Below are positions 1-8,880 of a DNA stretch of 64,000 nt, piece after piece. Below the pieces are notes generated by a model. The model was not told the origin of the DNA. It searched no databases and saw only the letters and a program-made list of their open reading frames with translations. Source of the DNA: Chromatiales bacterium (lineage in GTDB: Bacteria; Pseudomonadota; Gammaproteobacteria; Thiohalomonadales; Thiohalomonadaceae); assembly GCA_003251535.1 (NCBI GenBank), contig QKFD01000118.1:1-64000 (forward strand), written 5' to 3'. The position numbers and the translations under genes are program-made. How positions within the stretch are numbered: position 1 is the first letter of the stretch; every line of letters starts with the position of its first letter.

Positions 1-297
1 CTTTCGCAAGCCGCCCAAGGGACGAGTCCACCGGACCTTGCGGGGGGAACGCGCTTCACTGTGCTGCTGCTCATCAACGCCCTCGCCCTGTTTGTCGCCT
101 GGTTGATGGGCAAGGTGGCAGAGCTGCGGAAACTGCACCACTGCTACCAAGCCAACACCGAGCGTAGCCGGCGCGTCTTGTCCTTCGTTTTTCTCGGTCT
201 GCGCGTCCTCAGTCGCGCCCCTTTGACTATCACGCCTGAGGAGTGGCTGCGGGCTCGACGCGATATCGCCGAGGCGCTCCGCGCTGGCGTTTCATGA
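1..297 (+). CDS. C-terminal part of an IS4-family transposase (partial, runs off the left edge)
   Basis: The frame is open from the first base to a TGA at 297. The visible tail has a hydrophobic stretch (LLLINALALFVAWL) followed by KLHHCYQANTERSRRVLS and FVFLGLRVL, a pattern I know from the C-terminal ends of IS4-family DDE transposases. The catalytic residues would lie left of the window, so activity cannot be judged. The first ATG/GTG in frame (GTG at 61) is probably internal. It may be a remnant rather than an intact element: I could not identify a terminal inverted repeat in the bases after the stop. The family call rests on remembered pattern, so confidence is moderate. Confidence 0.45.
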   Translation, partial: LSQAAQGTSPPDLAGGTRFTVLLLINALALFVAWLMGKVAELRKLHHCYQANTERSRRVLSFVFLGLRVLSRAPLTITPEEWLRARRDIAEALRAGVS

Positions 298-416
298 TGA
301 AATTCGTGGGGATCCCTCAGGGCCTGTTTCAACCGTTCTTGTGTGGTGCTCCACGGGGTGGTGGGCTTCGTTGCTCAGCGCCACCCTACACCAGAAAAAT
401 GTAGCGGTTTGGGACT

Positions 417-1385
417 TCAAATACCGCCGCCGCCCTGGCGCAGCAGCTGGTCAAAATATTCGATGGTCCGCAGCAGACCGGCGCGCAGTGGGATCACCGG
501 CTCCCAGCCGAGGGCCTGGCGGGCCAGGGTGATATCGGGCTGACGCTGGCGGGGGTCGTCGCTTGGCAGTGGGTTGAAGACCAGGCTGGAGCGAGAGTGG
601 GTGAGGGCGATCACCTCTTCCGCCAGTTGGCGGACGGTGAACTCCACTGGATTGCCGAGGTTGACTGGACCGGTGAAGTCGGCCGGGGTGGCCATCAGCC
701 GCGTGAACGCCTCGATCATCTCCTCGACGAAGCAGAATGAGCGGCTCTGCCGCCCCTCGCCATAGATGGTGATGGGCTCTCCCTTGAGGGCCTGGACGAT
801 GAAGTTGGAGACCACCCGGCCATCGTTGGGGTGCATCCGTGGACCGTAGGTGTTGAAGATGCGCGCCACCTTGATATCGAGCCCGTGTTGGCGGTGGTAG
901 TCGAAAAAGAGGGTCTCGGCGCAGCGTTTGCCCTCGTCGTAGCAGGAGCGAATACCGATGGGATTGACGTGCCCCCAGTAGCCCTCAGGCTGGGGGTGGA
1001 GTTCTGGGTCGCCATAGACCTCGCTGGTGGAGGCCTGCATGATGCGCGCCCGCAGCCGCTTGGCCAGACCCAGCATGTTGATGGCGCCGTGGACCGAGGT
1101 CTTGGTGGTCTGCACCGGGTCGTGCTGGTAGTGGATGGGCGACGCAGGGCAGGCGAGGTTGTAGATCTCATCCACCTCCACGTAGAGCGGGAAGGTGACA
1201 TCGTGGCGCATCAGTTCAAAGCGACGATGGTCGAGCAGGTGGGCAATGTTGCTGCGCGAGCCGGTAAAGAAGTTATCGACGCAGAGCACCTCATGCCCGT
1301 CGGCCAATAGCCGCTCACAGAGGTGGGAGCCGAGGAAACCGGCGCCGCCGGTGACCAGAATGCGTTTGCAGCTGCTCGTTCTCAT
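417..1385 (-). CDS. UDP-glucuronate decarboxylase (UDP-xylose synthase), SDR family
   Basis: This NAD-dependent extended short-chain dehydrogenase should convert UDP-glucuronate to UDP-xylose in the cytoplasm for surface polysaccharide. The 322 residues begin with a Rossmann motif GGAGFLG at 13-19. The segment [12 protein letters not shown] (76-87) and the TSEVYGDPE loop (120-128) are typical of UXS enzymes, and the catalytic pair is Y149/K153 in [18 protein letters not shown] follows. Full length for the soluble bacterial form. ATG at 1385 is preceded by GGGGAG. It lies 61 bp downstream of the pseB-like gene on the same strand, so the two probably share a transcript. A dTDP-glucose 4,6-dehydratase is the main alternative, but the signature fits UXS better. 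Confidence 0.85.
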   Translation of the reverse strand: MRTSSCKRILVTGGAGFLGSHLCERLLADGHEVLCVDNFFTGSRSNIAHLLDHRRFELMRHDVTFPLYVEVDEIYNLACPASPIHYQHDPVQTTKTSVHGAINMLGLAKRLRARIMQASTSEVYGDPELHPQPEGYWGHVNPIGIRSCYDEGKRCAETLFFDYHRQHGLDIKVARIFNTYGPRMHPNDGRVVSNFIVQALKGEPITIYGEGRQSRSFCFVEEMIEAFTRLMATPADFTGPVNLGNPVEFTVRQLAEEVIALTHSRSSLVFNPLPSDDPRQRQPDITLARQALGWEPVIPLRAGLLRTIEYFDQLLRQGGGGI

Positions 1386-1446
1386 CGCTCCCCTACACCT
1401 CGCTCCTCAGCCTTGCGGGCCGCTATTGTCTATGGCTGCGCCCAGT

Positions 1447-2460
1447 TTATGGGGTTGCGGGGGGCAGCAGCTGCTGTTCATCCAGTACACGGCGCAGCGT
1501 CTCTAGGGTGAGCCACTCGTCGTTGATATCGCTGGCGTAGCGGAACCCCTCGTCACACACCCGTCCGCAACGCAGTTGGGCCCACGCCTCCACCTGCTCC
1601 ACGGCGCGATCAGCCAGGATGACGTAGTGGTCCTCCAGCTGCACCGTGTGGCGGGCATCATCCTCACCGACTAGCACCTCGTGCAACTTCTCACCAGCGC
1701 GGATCCCCACCACCTCGGTAGCACTACCGGGGGCGATGGCGGCGGCCAGGTCCATGATGCTCATGCTGGGGATCTTAGGGACAAACACCTCCGCCCCCTC
1801 CATGCGGGCCAGGGAGGCGAGGACGAAATCGACCCCCTGCTGCATGGTGATCCAGAAACGGGTCATGCGCGGATCGGTAATGGGGAGCGGCCGCCCCTCC
1901 GCCACCCGCGCCAGGAAGAGCGGGATGACGCTGCCACGGCTGCCTAGCACATTGCCGTAGCGCACCGCGGAGAAGCGGGTACGGTGGGCCCCGGCGTATT
2001 GATTGGCGGCGACGAATAGCTTGTCGGAGCAGAGTTTGGTGGCGCCGTAGAGGTTGACCGGGTTGGCCGCCTTGTCGGTGGAGAGGGCCAGGACCCGCGC
2101 CACCCCTTTGTCGATGGCGGCGTCGATGACATTGGCCGCCCCCAGGATGTTGGTCTTGACCGCCTCCAGCGGGTTGTATTCGCAGGCGGGGACATGCTTC
2201 ATCGCCGCGGCGTGGACCACGTAGTCGATGCCGTCAAAGGCGCGGTAGAGGCGGTCACGGTCGCGCACGTCGCCGATGAACCAGCGTAGTTGGGGGTAGC
2301 GCTCCTTGGGAAACTGCTGCGCCATCTCATACTGCCGCTGCTCATCGCGGCTGAAGACCACCAGCCGCTGCACCTGGTAACGCGCCAGCACAGTACGCAC
2401 CAGACACTGGCCGAAGGAGCCACTGCCGCCGGTGATGAGGAGGGATTTGCCGTTCAGCAT
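1447..2460 (-). CDS. pseB: UDP-N-acetylglucosamine 4,6-dehydratase (inverting), PseB-like
   Basis: Predicted to carry out the first step of pseudaminic acid synthesis, turning UDP-GlcNAc into the 4-keto-6-deoxy-L-AltNAc sugar used for flagellin or surface glycans. The sequence shows GGSGSFG near the N terminus, MKHVPACEYNP, STDKAANPVNLYGATK with the catalytic D/K and YxxxK, and VRYGNVLGSRGSV, all typical of the PseB/FlaA1 group. I chose the ATG at 2460 (MLNGKSLLITGG) because AAGGGCAG precedes it; a longer reading from 2505 adds 15 unconserved residues. It heads a probable two-gene unit with the UXS gene. No other pse genes are in the window, so the pathway cannot be confirmed here; related FlaA1/CapD-type dehydratases remain possible. 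Confidence 0.8.
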   Translation of the reverse strand: MLNGKSLLITGGSGSFGQCLVRTVLARYQVQRLVVFSRDEQRQYEMAQQFPKERYPQLRWFIGDVRDRDRLYRAFDGIDYVVHAAAMKHVPACEYNPLEAVKTNILGAANVIDAAIDKGVARVLALSTDKAANPVNLYGATKLCSDKLFVAANQYAGAHRTRFSAVRYGNVLGSRGSVIPLFLARVAEGRPLPITDPRMTRFWITMQQGVDFVLASLARMEGAEVFVPKIPSMSIMDLAAAIAPGSATEVVGIRAGEKLHEVLVGEDDARHTVQLEDHYVILADRAVEQVEAWAQLRCGRVCDEGFRYASDINDEWLTLETLRRVLDEQQLLPPATP

Positions 2461-2571
2461 CGGATCGCTGCCCTTAGCCTGGTCTGGAGCGCGACTATAC
2501 CGCAAAAGACCCGGACGATCAGGGCATTACCCCACTTCTGCGGTCACCTGCCAACCCCTTTAACGGCGGCC

Positions 2572-3771
2572 TTAGAGCCGCTCTTGGACCACCGCGGCGA
2601 TCTCGGCATCAGTGAGTACGATGGGGTTACTCTTCATGCTGTTGTTGCGGGAGGCGGCAACGATGCGATCGATATCGGCGTGACCGATGCCATAGTGGCC
2701 GAGGCGCGGCAGCGCCAGGGTCTCGCTCCACTCCGCCAGCAACGCCAGCAGGGCATCAACGGCGGCGGCATCGCTGACCCATTCGCCGGCGCACAGCAGT
2801 CGCCCCACATTGGCGTACTTGGCCAGTGCCACCCCTTGGCCTTGGGGGCGGGCGCGCAGCGCCTGCACATTGGCGGCGGTGGCGGCGGCCACCACGCTAC
2901 CGCAGGCAACCCCGTGGGGTACGGGAAAGAGTGAACCGAGGGGCTGCGCCAAGCCATGTACCGAACCGAGACCGGCCTGGGCCAAGGTGATGCCGGAGAG
3001 CAGGGCGGCGTAGGCGATAGCGGCCCGCCCTTGGCACGCCGCCGCCCCCTCCCCGCCCCGCCAGGCGTCGAAAAAGCCGCTGCGAAAGGCACTGAGACCC
3101 GATAGCGCCAGGGCATCGGTGACCGGGCTGGCACGCAGCGAGAGGTAGGACTCCAGCAGCTGGGTAAAGGCGTCCATCCCCTGGGCGGCGATTAGGGCCG
3201 GCGGGCAGCTCGCCAGCAGCGTCGGATCGACCAGCGCAACCCGCGGCACCATGCTCTCGTGACGGAACGACTTCTTGTAGCCCTGTGCCCCGTGTAGGCT
3301 CAGCACCGCATTGCGGGTCGCCTCGCTGCCGGTACCCGCAGTGGTGGGGACGGCGATGAGGGGTAGCGAGGGACCCTGGTAGGGGATCCCGCGCCCCACA
3401 TCCTCTAGGTGGTCGAGGACCGAGTTACCAAACGGCAGGAGGGCCGCCACCGCCTTGGCGGCATCCAGCACGCTGCCACCGCCGATCCCTACCACCACCT
3501 CCACCCCCGCCGGTCGATGCTCCGTCACCAGTCGATCTACCAGCTGTGGAGAGGGCTCCTCAGCCACTGTGGCCACCTGCCACTCCACCCCTAGGTCGGT
3601 CAGGCCGCTGCACAGTCGCGGCCAGAGGGGCCCTGCGCGCAGTGAGCTTTGGCCGATCACCAGCAGGGCACGCCGGCCCTGCTCCTGTACCAGGGCCGGC
3701 AGCTCGGCCAATCGCCCCTCACCAAATAGGATGCGTGGGATGCTGCCGAAGTAGAACGGGGATAGATCCAT
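2572..3771 (-). CDS. Iron-containing alcohol dehydrogenase family protein
   Basis: A group III metal-dependent alcohol dehydrogenase of about 399 residues. GIGGGSVLDAAKA is the NAD-binding glycine-rich segment, followed by PTTAGTGSEATRNAV and GMDAFTQLLESY. The metal ligands D (GMD), H (SVHGLAQPLG) and H (PVPHGVACG) are present. The usual histidine four residues after the aspartate is glutamine here (DAFTQ instead of DALTH), which is seen in a subgroup and may change the metal or the substrate. I preferred the ATG at 3771 (MDLSPFYFG), where the conserved part begins, over the upstream start at 3810. The substrate is unknown. It is the only gene of its unit; a plus-strand promoter lies just upstream. 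Confidence 0.85.
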   Translation of the reverse strand: MDLSPFYFGSIPRILFGEGRLAELPALVQEQGRRALLVIGQSSLRAGPLWPRLCSGLTDLGVEWQVATVAEEPSPQLVDRLVTEHRPAGVEVVVGIGGGSVLDAAKAVAALLPFGNSVLDHLEDVGRGIPYQGPSLPLIAVPTTAGTGSEATRNAVLSLHGAQGYKKSFRHESMVPRVALVDPTLLASCPPALIAAQGMDAFTQLLESYLSLRASPVTDALALSGLSAFRSGFFDAWRGGEGAAACQGRAAIAYAALLSGITLAQAGLGSVHGLAQPLGSLFPVPHGVACGSVVAAATAANVQALRARPQGQGVALAKYANVGRLLCAGEWVSDAAAVDALLALLAEWSETLALPRLGHYGIGHADIDRIVAASRNNSMKSNPIVLTDAEIAAVVQERL

Positions 3772-3827
3772 GGGTTGGGCTCCGCGGGGTCGCCAGCCGC
3801 GCCCCCGCACTTTGGCAATACCCGACC

Positions 3828-3855
3828 TTGACTATCAGGTATTGCGGCCTAAAGT
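3828..3855 (+). promoter_or_regulatory. Sigma-70-type promoter candidate for the small ORF at 3896
   Basis: TTGACT (3828-3833) and TAAAGT (3850-3855) are separated by 16 bp. This places a start near 3862, about 35 bases before the ATG at 3896, which has its own ribosome binding site. Confidence 0.45.
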
Positions 3856-3895
3856 TGAAGACAACACCCTTTGCGCGGCTCTGGAGGCCGGAAAG

Positions 3896-4120
3896 ATGAT
3901 TGCCGTGTTGCGTGACCACTTCCACACCGCAGGGACGGTCGCAGCTCAACGCTCCAGCACGGGACGTGCGCCCCTCCCGCTCCACGGCTCCGCTGCCGAA
4001 TATGTCGGCAGCGCCACCCTGGAGGGCCCCTATCGCCGACTCAGCCTCGCCCTACTGCTGTCAGGGGCGGTGCTGGCACTCAATGTTCTGCTGGTGGTCA
4101 CCGGCCACCCCGCCAACTGA
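3896..4120 (+). CDS. Small single-span membrane protein of unknown function
   Basis: A 74-residue ORF starting MIAVLRDHFHTAGTV. The ATG is preceded by GGAGG at 8-nt spacing, and a promoter-like pair lies upstream, which is why I take this start rather than the first ATG of the longer frame at 3770. The last third, LALLLSGAVLALNVLLVV, is one clear transmembrane helix, leaving a short polar tail. I recognise no family. It stands alone between the divergent alcohol dehydrogenase and the convergent transporter gene. It could also be a chance ORF; the support is the binding site, the promoter and the helix. Confidence 0.45.
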   Translation: MIAVLRDHFHTAGTVAAQRSSTGRAPLPLHGSAAEYVGSATLEGPYRRLSLALLLSGAVLALNVLLVVTGHPAN

Positions 4121-4153
4121 AGAGAGGCGGACCTTCTCGCGGGCGGGGCGACT

Positions 4154-4271
4154 GTAGCACCCCCAGTGCTGGGACGCCCAGTCTGGGCCGCCGGCGGTGG
4201 CTGAGGGTCCTCTCCCCCTCAAGCCGACCACTACAGCCGCCGCCATCCCCTAGCCTATCTGGGGGTGCTAC
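4154..4271. repeat. 118-bp segment bounded by 13-bp perfect inverted repeats
   Basis: GTAGCACCCCCAG at 4154-4166 is the exact reverse complement of 4259-4271. Inside it, CTACAG (4231-4236) is complementary to CTGTAG (4152-4157), and GCCCAG/CTGGGC forms a small palindrome. It sits between the converging small ORF and the SLC13 gene, so it may act as a long terminator hairpin, or it may be a small MITE-like sequence. I see no T-run. Confidence 0.4.
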
Positions 4272-4280
4272 CGTGCCATC

Positions 4281-5696
4281 TCACACCATCCCCAGCAGTC
4301 GCCACCAGAGTAGATCCAGCGGCAGCAGCAGTAGCAGGGTCACCGCTCCCAGCGCCAAGGCCAGCCGCACACCGGCGGCCACCGGTACCCCACCGAGGGC
4401 TAGGGCCACCACCAGGGGGGCCGACTGGTAGGGGAGCAGCAGGGTCGAAAAACCGAGCACCTGGCTCATCAGCACCGCCTCCAGCGATAGCCCCGAGGCA
4501 CTGGCCATATCGCTGGCCAAGGGGGTCATCACCGCAGGTACCCCGGGCAGCGTAGTCCCTAGACCGACAATGGCCGAGACCGCCACCAGGCTGATCAGAT
4601 TCTGCATCGCCTGCCCCGGCTGCAACGGCAGCACCGCCAAGAGCCCGCGGGCCACCAACGCCCCCAACCCCGACTGGGCCACCAGGGCCCCAATCCCCAT
4701 GATCCCCGCCACGTAGAAGAGCGAGGCGTAGTTGATCTCATTGAAGGCCCGCTCTGGCAGTAGACCGATGCGCGGCAGCAGCACCAGTAGCGCCGCCGCC
4801 ATGGCCACCGCCGCCGGCGACAGGTGGTGGAGAAAGTCGGTCATCCAGAGCCCCAGCGCCGATAACAGAATCCACAATAGCCGCCGCTCATCCGCAGAGA
4901 GGGGACGCCGTGCGGGGGCGATAGGGGGCGGATCGGCGCGATCAGGATAGAGGCGCACAATCAGCACGATGATCACCAGCGCCTTGAGCAGGCCGAGGAT
5001 CGGGAAGTGGAGCAGCAGGTAGTGGCCGTAGCTGGGGGTCCAGCCGTAGAGGGTCTCCGCCGCGCCGGAGAGTACCAGGTTGGGGACATTGGCCGGCAAG
5101 ACGGCAAAGGTGGGGAGATGGGTCCCAAAGGCCGCTGCCAGCACCACCCCGGTGTAGCCGTTGCGCCCGGGGCTGAAGCCGTAGCGCTGCGCCAGTGCCA
5201 CCGCCAAGGGGATCAACAGCACCGCCCGTCCCACCGAGGAGGGCATCAGGAACCCTAGCACGATACCGATGGCCACCACCCCGGCGATGAGGCGCGGATA
5301 GTGCGCGCCTGCCAGCTCTCCGGCCCGCTGGGCCAACCGCTCCCCCAGGCCACTGCTGCGCACTGCCACCCCCAGCACCAACCCGCCAAAGATGAGCCAG
5401 AAGGCGTTGGCGGCGAAGCCACCAAAGATCACCTGGGGTGGGGCGATCCCGGTAAAGGTGGCGAGGGTGAAAAAGAGCAGGGCGGTGAGGTGACCCGGGA
5501 TAATACCGGTGGCAAACAGCCCGATGCTCACCAGCACCAACGCCGCCGGGAGGGCAGCGGAGGCGGGCAACCCGGCGGGAGGGGCCAGCAGCAGGCCCAG
5601 CGCCAGCAGCAGGCTGCCAATGACCACCCCATGGGAGAGGGTGAAGCGCCAACGCGGCTGGCCGGCATTGGGAGTGAAGGGATCAGGTGCGGACAT
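4281..5696 (-). CDS. SLC13/DASS-family anion:sodium symporter
   Basis: A 471-residue inner-membrane transporter with about 11-12 hydrophobic helices. The pattern IFGGFAANAFWLIFGGLVLGVAV, then GFLMPSSVGRAVLLIPLAVALA in the first half, and GLGTTLPGVPAVMTPLASDMA in the second, fits the two-repeat fold of the divalent anion symporters (sulfate, dicarboxylate, phosphate). The second-half sequence lacks the most typical SNTAT motif, so the substrate should not be named. ATG at 5696. The LysR gene directly upstream on the same strand, 138 bp away, is a plausible regulator. Both could be in one transcript. Confidence 0.75.
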   Translation of the reverse strand: MSAPDPFTPNAGQPRWRFTLSHGVVIGSLLLALGLLLAPPAGLPASAALPAALVLVSIGLFATGIIPGHLTALLFFTLATFTGIAPPQVIFGGFAANAFWLIFGGLVLGVAVRSSGLGERLAQRAGELAGAHYPRLIAGVVAIGIVLGFLMPSSVGRAVLLIPLAVALAQRYGFSPGRNGYTGVVLAAAFGTHLPTFAVLPANVPNLVLSGAAETLYGWTPSYGHYLLLHFPILGLLKALVIIVLIVRLYPDRADPPPIAPARRPLSADERRLLWILLSALGLWMTDFLHHLSPAAVAMAAALLVLLPRIGLLPERAFNEINYASLFYVAGIMGIGALVAQSGLGALVARGLLAVLPLQPGQAMQNLISLVAVSAIVGLGTTLPGVPAVMTPLASDMASASGLSLEAVLMSQVLGFSTLLLPYQSAPLVVALALGGVPVAAGVRLALALGAVTLLLLLPLDLLWWRLLGMV

Positions 5697-5834
5697 CGGC
5701 TCGCCTCGGCTTGCAAATCACCGGGCAATTTTCGGTCGCCAATGGCCTACGGATCCAATCAGAAAAATGGGAGAGGATCATCGTTGGCGGCGAACGGCGC
5801 CCTCCCCGCCACCACACCCGCGCTACAACACCGG

Positions 5835-6749
5835 CTAACCGAGCGCCCGTCCCGCCACCGGCGCCTCCCAGAGCACCTCTTTGAGTGCGCCGATGAGTGG
5901 GTCCTGCTCGCGCGCCTGCTGATAGACAAACAGCAGCTGTGCCTGTTGGGCAAAGTTGGGCCAGATCACCACCTCGCCCCGACTCTCCGCCGCCCGCGCC
6001 CGCTCCTCGGGCAGTAACCCGAGCCCAACGCCAGCGGCGATAAGGGTGCGCACTGCCCCCGGATGGTCCGCCATGATGACCTTATCCGGCACCCCGCCCC
6101 GCTCCCGAAACAGCGCCTCACCGGCGCGGTGGCAGAAGGCGGTGGGGGCCGATCGGATCCACGGTAGCGCGGCGATCTCCGCCCATGAGGCAGTCACCAC
6201 CCGCTCCCGCCAGGCGGCCGGGGCGGCGATGCGGAAGGTGATCGGCTTCAGGGTCACGGCCGCCAGCGGTGGACTGACGGCCTCTCCCACCACATAACCG
6301 GCATCGAGCTGACCGGCCCTCACCGCCGCCAGGGTGGCGCTGGAGCGGGCGTGTTGGAGGTGCAGCTCCACGCAGGGGTAGCGCTGTTCCAAGCGGTGGA
6401 CGAAGCGACCGAGATCCAGACTATCGAGGTCACCGATGGCCCCCACCCGTACCCGACCACGCAACTCCCCCTGCATCCGGGCAGCGGTGGCCAGCAGCGT
6501 CTGGTGGGCCGCCAGCACCTGCTGCGCCTGCTGCAATAGCCGCTCACCGGCGGCGGTGAGGAGCATCCCCTTGGCAGTCCGCTCAAATAACGTGACCGCC
6601 AGCCCCGTCTCCAGCCCCTTCACCTGGGCGCTGACCGCCGACTGGCTGAGGTGGAGCAGTTCGGCGGCGCGGGTCAGGTGGCCGGTGGTCGCTACAGTGA
6701 CAAAGACGCGCAGGGTGTGGAGATCGGTGCCATCCATTGGGGGGTCCAT
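5835..6749 (-). CDS. LysR-type transcriptional regulator
   Basis: A 304-residue LTTR. The N-terminal winged helix-turn-helix reads LRVFVTVATTGHLTRAA then LHLSQSAVSAQVKGLE, the classic pattern, followed by a linker helix and a periplasmic-binding-protein-like effector domain (GRVRVGAIGD, LDAGYVVG, GVGLGLLPE). Start choice is uncertain: ATG at 6749 (MDPP) and ATG at 6737 (MDGTDLHTL) are both possible and neither has a strong Shine-Dalgarno; a TTG at 6788 is least likely. The adjacent downstream SLC13 transporter is the likeliest target. The effector is unknown. The 268 bases upstream (6750-7017) hold no gene I can support. Confidence 0.85.
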   Translation of the reverse strand: MDPPMDGTDLHTLRVFVTVATTGHLTRAAELLHLSQSAVSAQVKGLETGLAVTLFERTAKGMLLTAAGERLLQQAQQVLAAHQTLLATAARMQGELRGRVRVGAIGDLDSLDLGRFVHRLEQRYPCVELHLQHARSSATLAAVRAGQLDAGYVVGEAVSPPLAAVTLKPITFRIAAPAAWRERVVTASWAEIAALPWIRSAPTAFCHRAGEALFRERGGVPDKVIMADHPGAVRTLIAAGVGLGLLPEERARAAESRGEVVIWPNFAQQAQLLFVYQQAREQDPLIGALKEVLWEAPVAGRALG

Positions 6750-7017
6750 TGCAATATCGACAGAGAGATCAGGGGGCCGCGGAGGCAAAGCAGTCGATCA
6801 CCCGGGGCCATAACTGCAATGAAATAGCTGGTTATTACGCCTATCCGAGAGATCGCTGCCCACCATCGACTGCCGCCCCCTGTTGTACCAAATCCACCCC
6901 CCTCGTTGAAACAGAGGTCTCCAACGAGAGCGCCCCTCACGCCCGCCTAACCGTATATTTTGCCCCTCACTGAGCGCCGCCCGACCTCTCAACGTCGATG
7001 GCTGCATCGCCTAGGGC

Positions 7018-7953
7018 CTACGGCTGCTGGTGGTAGTAGTCGTACCCTTCCAACATATCGCGGGTGAAACTCCACGCCTCGTTGTAGGAGAGGCCGCTCT
7101 CGTCCGGAATGATGATCCTGACGTAGAGCTGGGCGGGATCGACCGCCTTCAGCGCCCCTAGGCGCCGCTCCAGAGTCGCCCTCTCTACGACCTGGAAATC
7201 CGCCTTGCCCGGCTCTCGCAGGCTGATACGGTTGCTCCCCGCCACCTTCTCATAACGTACCTCCACCACCGTCTTGCCGGCGGTGGTACGGGCCGGCCGC
7301 ACCAGTTTGTCGTACTTCACCTTGAGGTCGTCATACTCCCCCTGGAGTGCCGCCATCTGAACCGCCCGCTCCCCCTCCGCCACCCGCATCGTCGCCAGCG
7401 CCTCCTGGGCGGTGCGCGCAGTGCTGCGGCTCTGCTCCAGCTCGGCCCGGGTGGCAGCGAGCTGACTCTCCTGTTCGGTACTCACCCGTTGCAAGGTGGC
7501 CAAGTTGTCTCCCAACCGTTGCAGCTGCGCATCCAATAGCTCCCCCTGCCGCCGGGCGGTTTGCAGCTCCCCGCTCAGCTGCGCCTTTGCGCTGTCGAGT
7601 TGCGAGATGTGCAGGTCGCGCTCGGCGATGAGTTGCGCCTTGCTCCGCCCCTCCTCTTCCGACCGCAATAGCTCCATGCGGCTGTGGGTGAGCTGCTCCT
7701 CCAAGCGGGCCAGCCGCTCCTCCAGCGACTCATTCACCTCCGAGGTGGCGCGGGCGAGATCGGAGGCGGCCCGCTCCGCATCCATGGTGGAGCGCAGATC
7801 GGCGATCAGCTCCCAGTTGCGCAACACCAACACGGTGCTGGCGATCATGAAGATCATCACCACCACCATCATCATGTCGGTGAAGGAGGGCCAAAAGCTG
7901 TCAGAGGCAGAGCCGGAGTCGCTCGCCTCCCGTAGATCAACGAAACCCTCCAT
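7018..7953 (-). CDS. ExbD/MotB-like inner-membrane protein with long coiled coil
   Basis: A 311-residue protein with one N-terminal helix. The motif SFWPSFTDMMMVVVMIFMI at about 19-37 puts an aspartate (D26) at the start of the helix, the position of the proton-carrying Asp in ExbD/TolR/MotB. Residues 55-225 are a long, Glu/Ala/Gln/Leu-rich coiled coil. The last 90 residues (VVEVRYEKVAGSN, then LYVRIIIPDESGLSYNEAW) look like the small ExbD-type periplasmic fold; there is no OmpA-type peptidoglycan-binding domain. It begins 3 bp after the MotA/ExbB-like gene, so the two form a translationally linked pair. It is neither a normal flagellar stator nor a normal Ton system. The partner engaged by the coil is unknown. 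Confidence 0.65.
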   Translation of the reverse strand: MEGFVDLREASDSGSASDSFWPSFTDMMMVVVMIFMIASTVLVLRNWELIADLRSTMDAERAASDLARATSEVNESLEERLARLEEQLTHSRMELLRSEEEGRSKAQLIAERDLHISQLDSAKAQLSGELQTARRQGELLDAQLQRLGDNLATLQRVSTEQESQLAATRAELEQSRSTARTAQEALATMRVAEGERAVQMAALQGEYDDLKVKYDKLVRPARTTAGKTVVEVRYEKVAGSNRISLREPGKADFQVVERATLERRLGALKAVDPAQLYVRIIIPDESGLSYNEAWSFTRDMLEGYDYYHQQP

Positions 7954-7956
7954 CGC

Positions 7957-8880
7957 TCACCCCTCCTCCGGCAGGCGGAAGCCATCCCGCAGTAACCGGC
8001 GGATGGCGCTGATATCCTCCGCCACCGGGCCAAATTGCCGCTCCGCCCCCGCCACCACCTCCCGCAGGGCGCGGGTGGTGTCCAGCAGCTCGCGCTGGGC
8101 CGCCTGCATCGCCTCGCTCACCTGGCGCAGATTGCGCGCCAAACCGGCCACGTCGTGTAGCAGATGGTCGGCGGTGTGACTGTACTTTGGCATCAGGTAG
8201 AGGGCGGTCACCTGTTCCACCCCGGAGAGCAGGTGGGTCTTGGCATCCAGCACCTTGAGGTAGAAGTAACCGAACACGAAGTAGCAGACGATGGCGGTCA
8301 AGGTGGTATTGAGGGCGGTGGACATGCCGTGGATCACCAGCTGCATGTTGGCCAGCTCCTGCCCCGCCTCCAGTAGATTGGCCGCCCCGAGCAGGGCAAT
8401 GGAGAGCGAGACGATGGTGCCAAAGACCCCCGTCAGGATGAGCACGCTATTGATGAACTTGAGCAGCCCAATGCGGGTGCTCTCTTTTGCCACCAGGGTC
8501 GCCGCGAGGGCGTTGTGATTAATGGGGGCGTTCTGCTTGGCCAGTGTCTGCACCGTATGCAGCCGCCGCTGGATGAGGGAGCGAGGATCTACGTTCTCCA
8601 GGGTGCTGTAGAGATCGCCGTCGAGGGCCTTGATGAAGCGGCCCAGCGCCCGCTCCTCCCGCATGTAGCGCACGAGGTTGACGACGACATCCCCCATCCC
8701 CAGCAGAAACAGCGCGACGATGGCGCCGTTGATGATGTAGCCGGTGGTGGTGAGCTGATCGGTGAAGTAAAAGCGGAGGATGAACGGCATGGCGTAGGCC
8801 AGCCCCACCCCTAGTAGCAGCAACGCCACGACTAGGCGCAGCAGCACCCCGCGGCTGAAATCGGTCTTAAAGTCGATCAT
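7957..8880 (-). CDS. MotA/TolQ/ExbB-type proton channel protein
   Basis: A 307-residue membrane protein with four hydrophobic helices: about 12-35, 47-70, and the pair containing VLILTGVFGTIVSLSIAL and GMSTALNTTLTAIVCYFVFG. The last two match the MotA/TolQ/ExbB core that lines the ion path. A cytoplasmic loop of about 70 residues separates helices 2 and 3, and the C-terminal 90 residues are helical and soluble. ATG at 8880 has GGGGAG just upstream; a TTG at 8892 is an alternative. It is the first gene of a pair with the ExbD-like gene. Such channel pairs power energy-transducing machines (flagellar stators, TonB systems, Zorya-like systems); which machine this one drives is not shown by the neighbours. 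Confidence 0.75.
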   Translation of the reverse strand: MIDFKTDFSRGVLLRLVVALLLLGVGLAYAMPFILRFYFTDQLTTTGYIINGAIVALFLLGMGDVVVNLVRYMREERALGRFIKALDGDLYSTLENVDPRSLIQRRLHTVQTLAKQNAPINHNALAATLVAKESTRIGLLKFINSVLILTGVFGTIVSLSIALLGAANLLEAGQELANMQLVIHGMSTALNTTLTAIVCYFVFGYFYLKVLDAKTHLLSGVEQVTALYLMPKYSHTADHLLHDVAGLARNLRQVSEAMQAAQRELLDTTRALREVVAGAERQFGPVAEDISAIRRLLRDGFRLPEEG

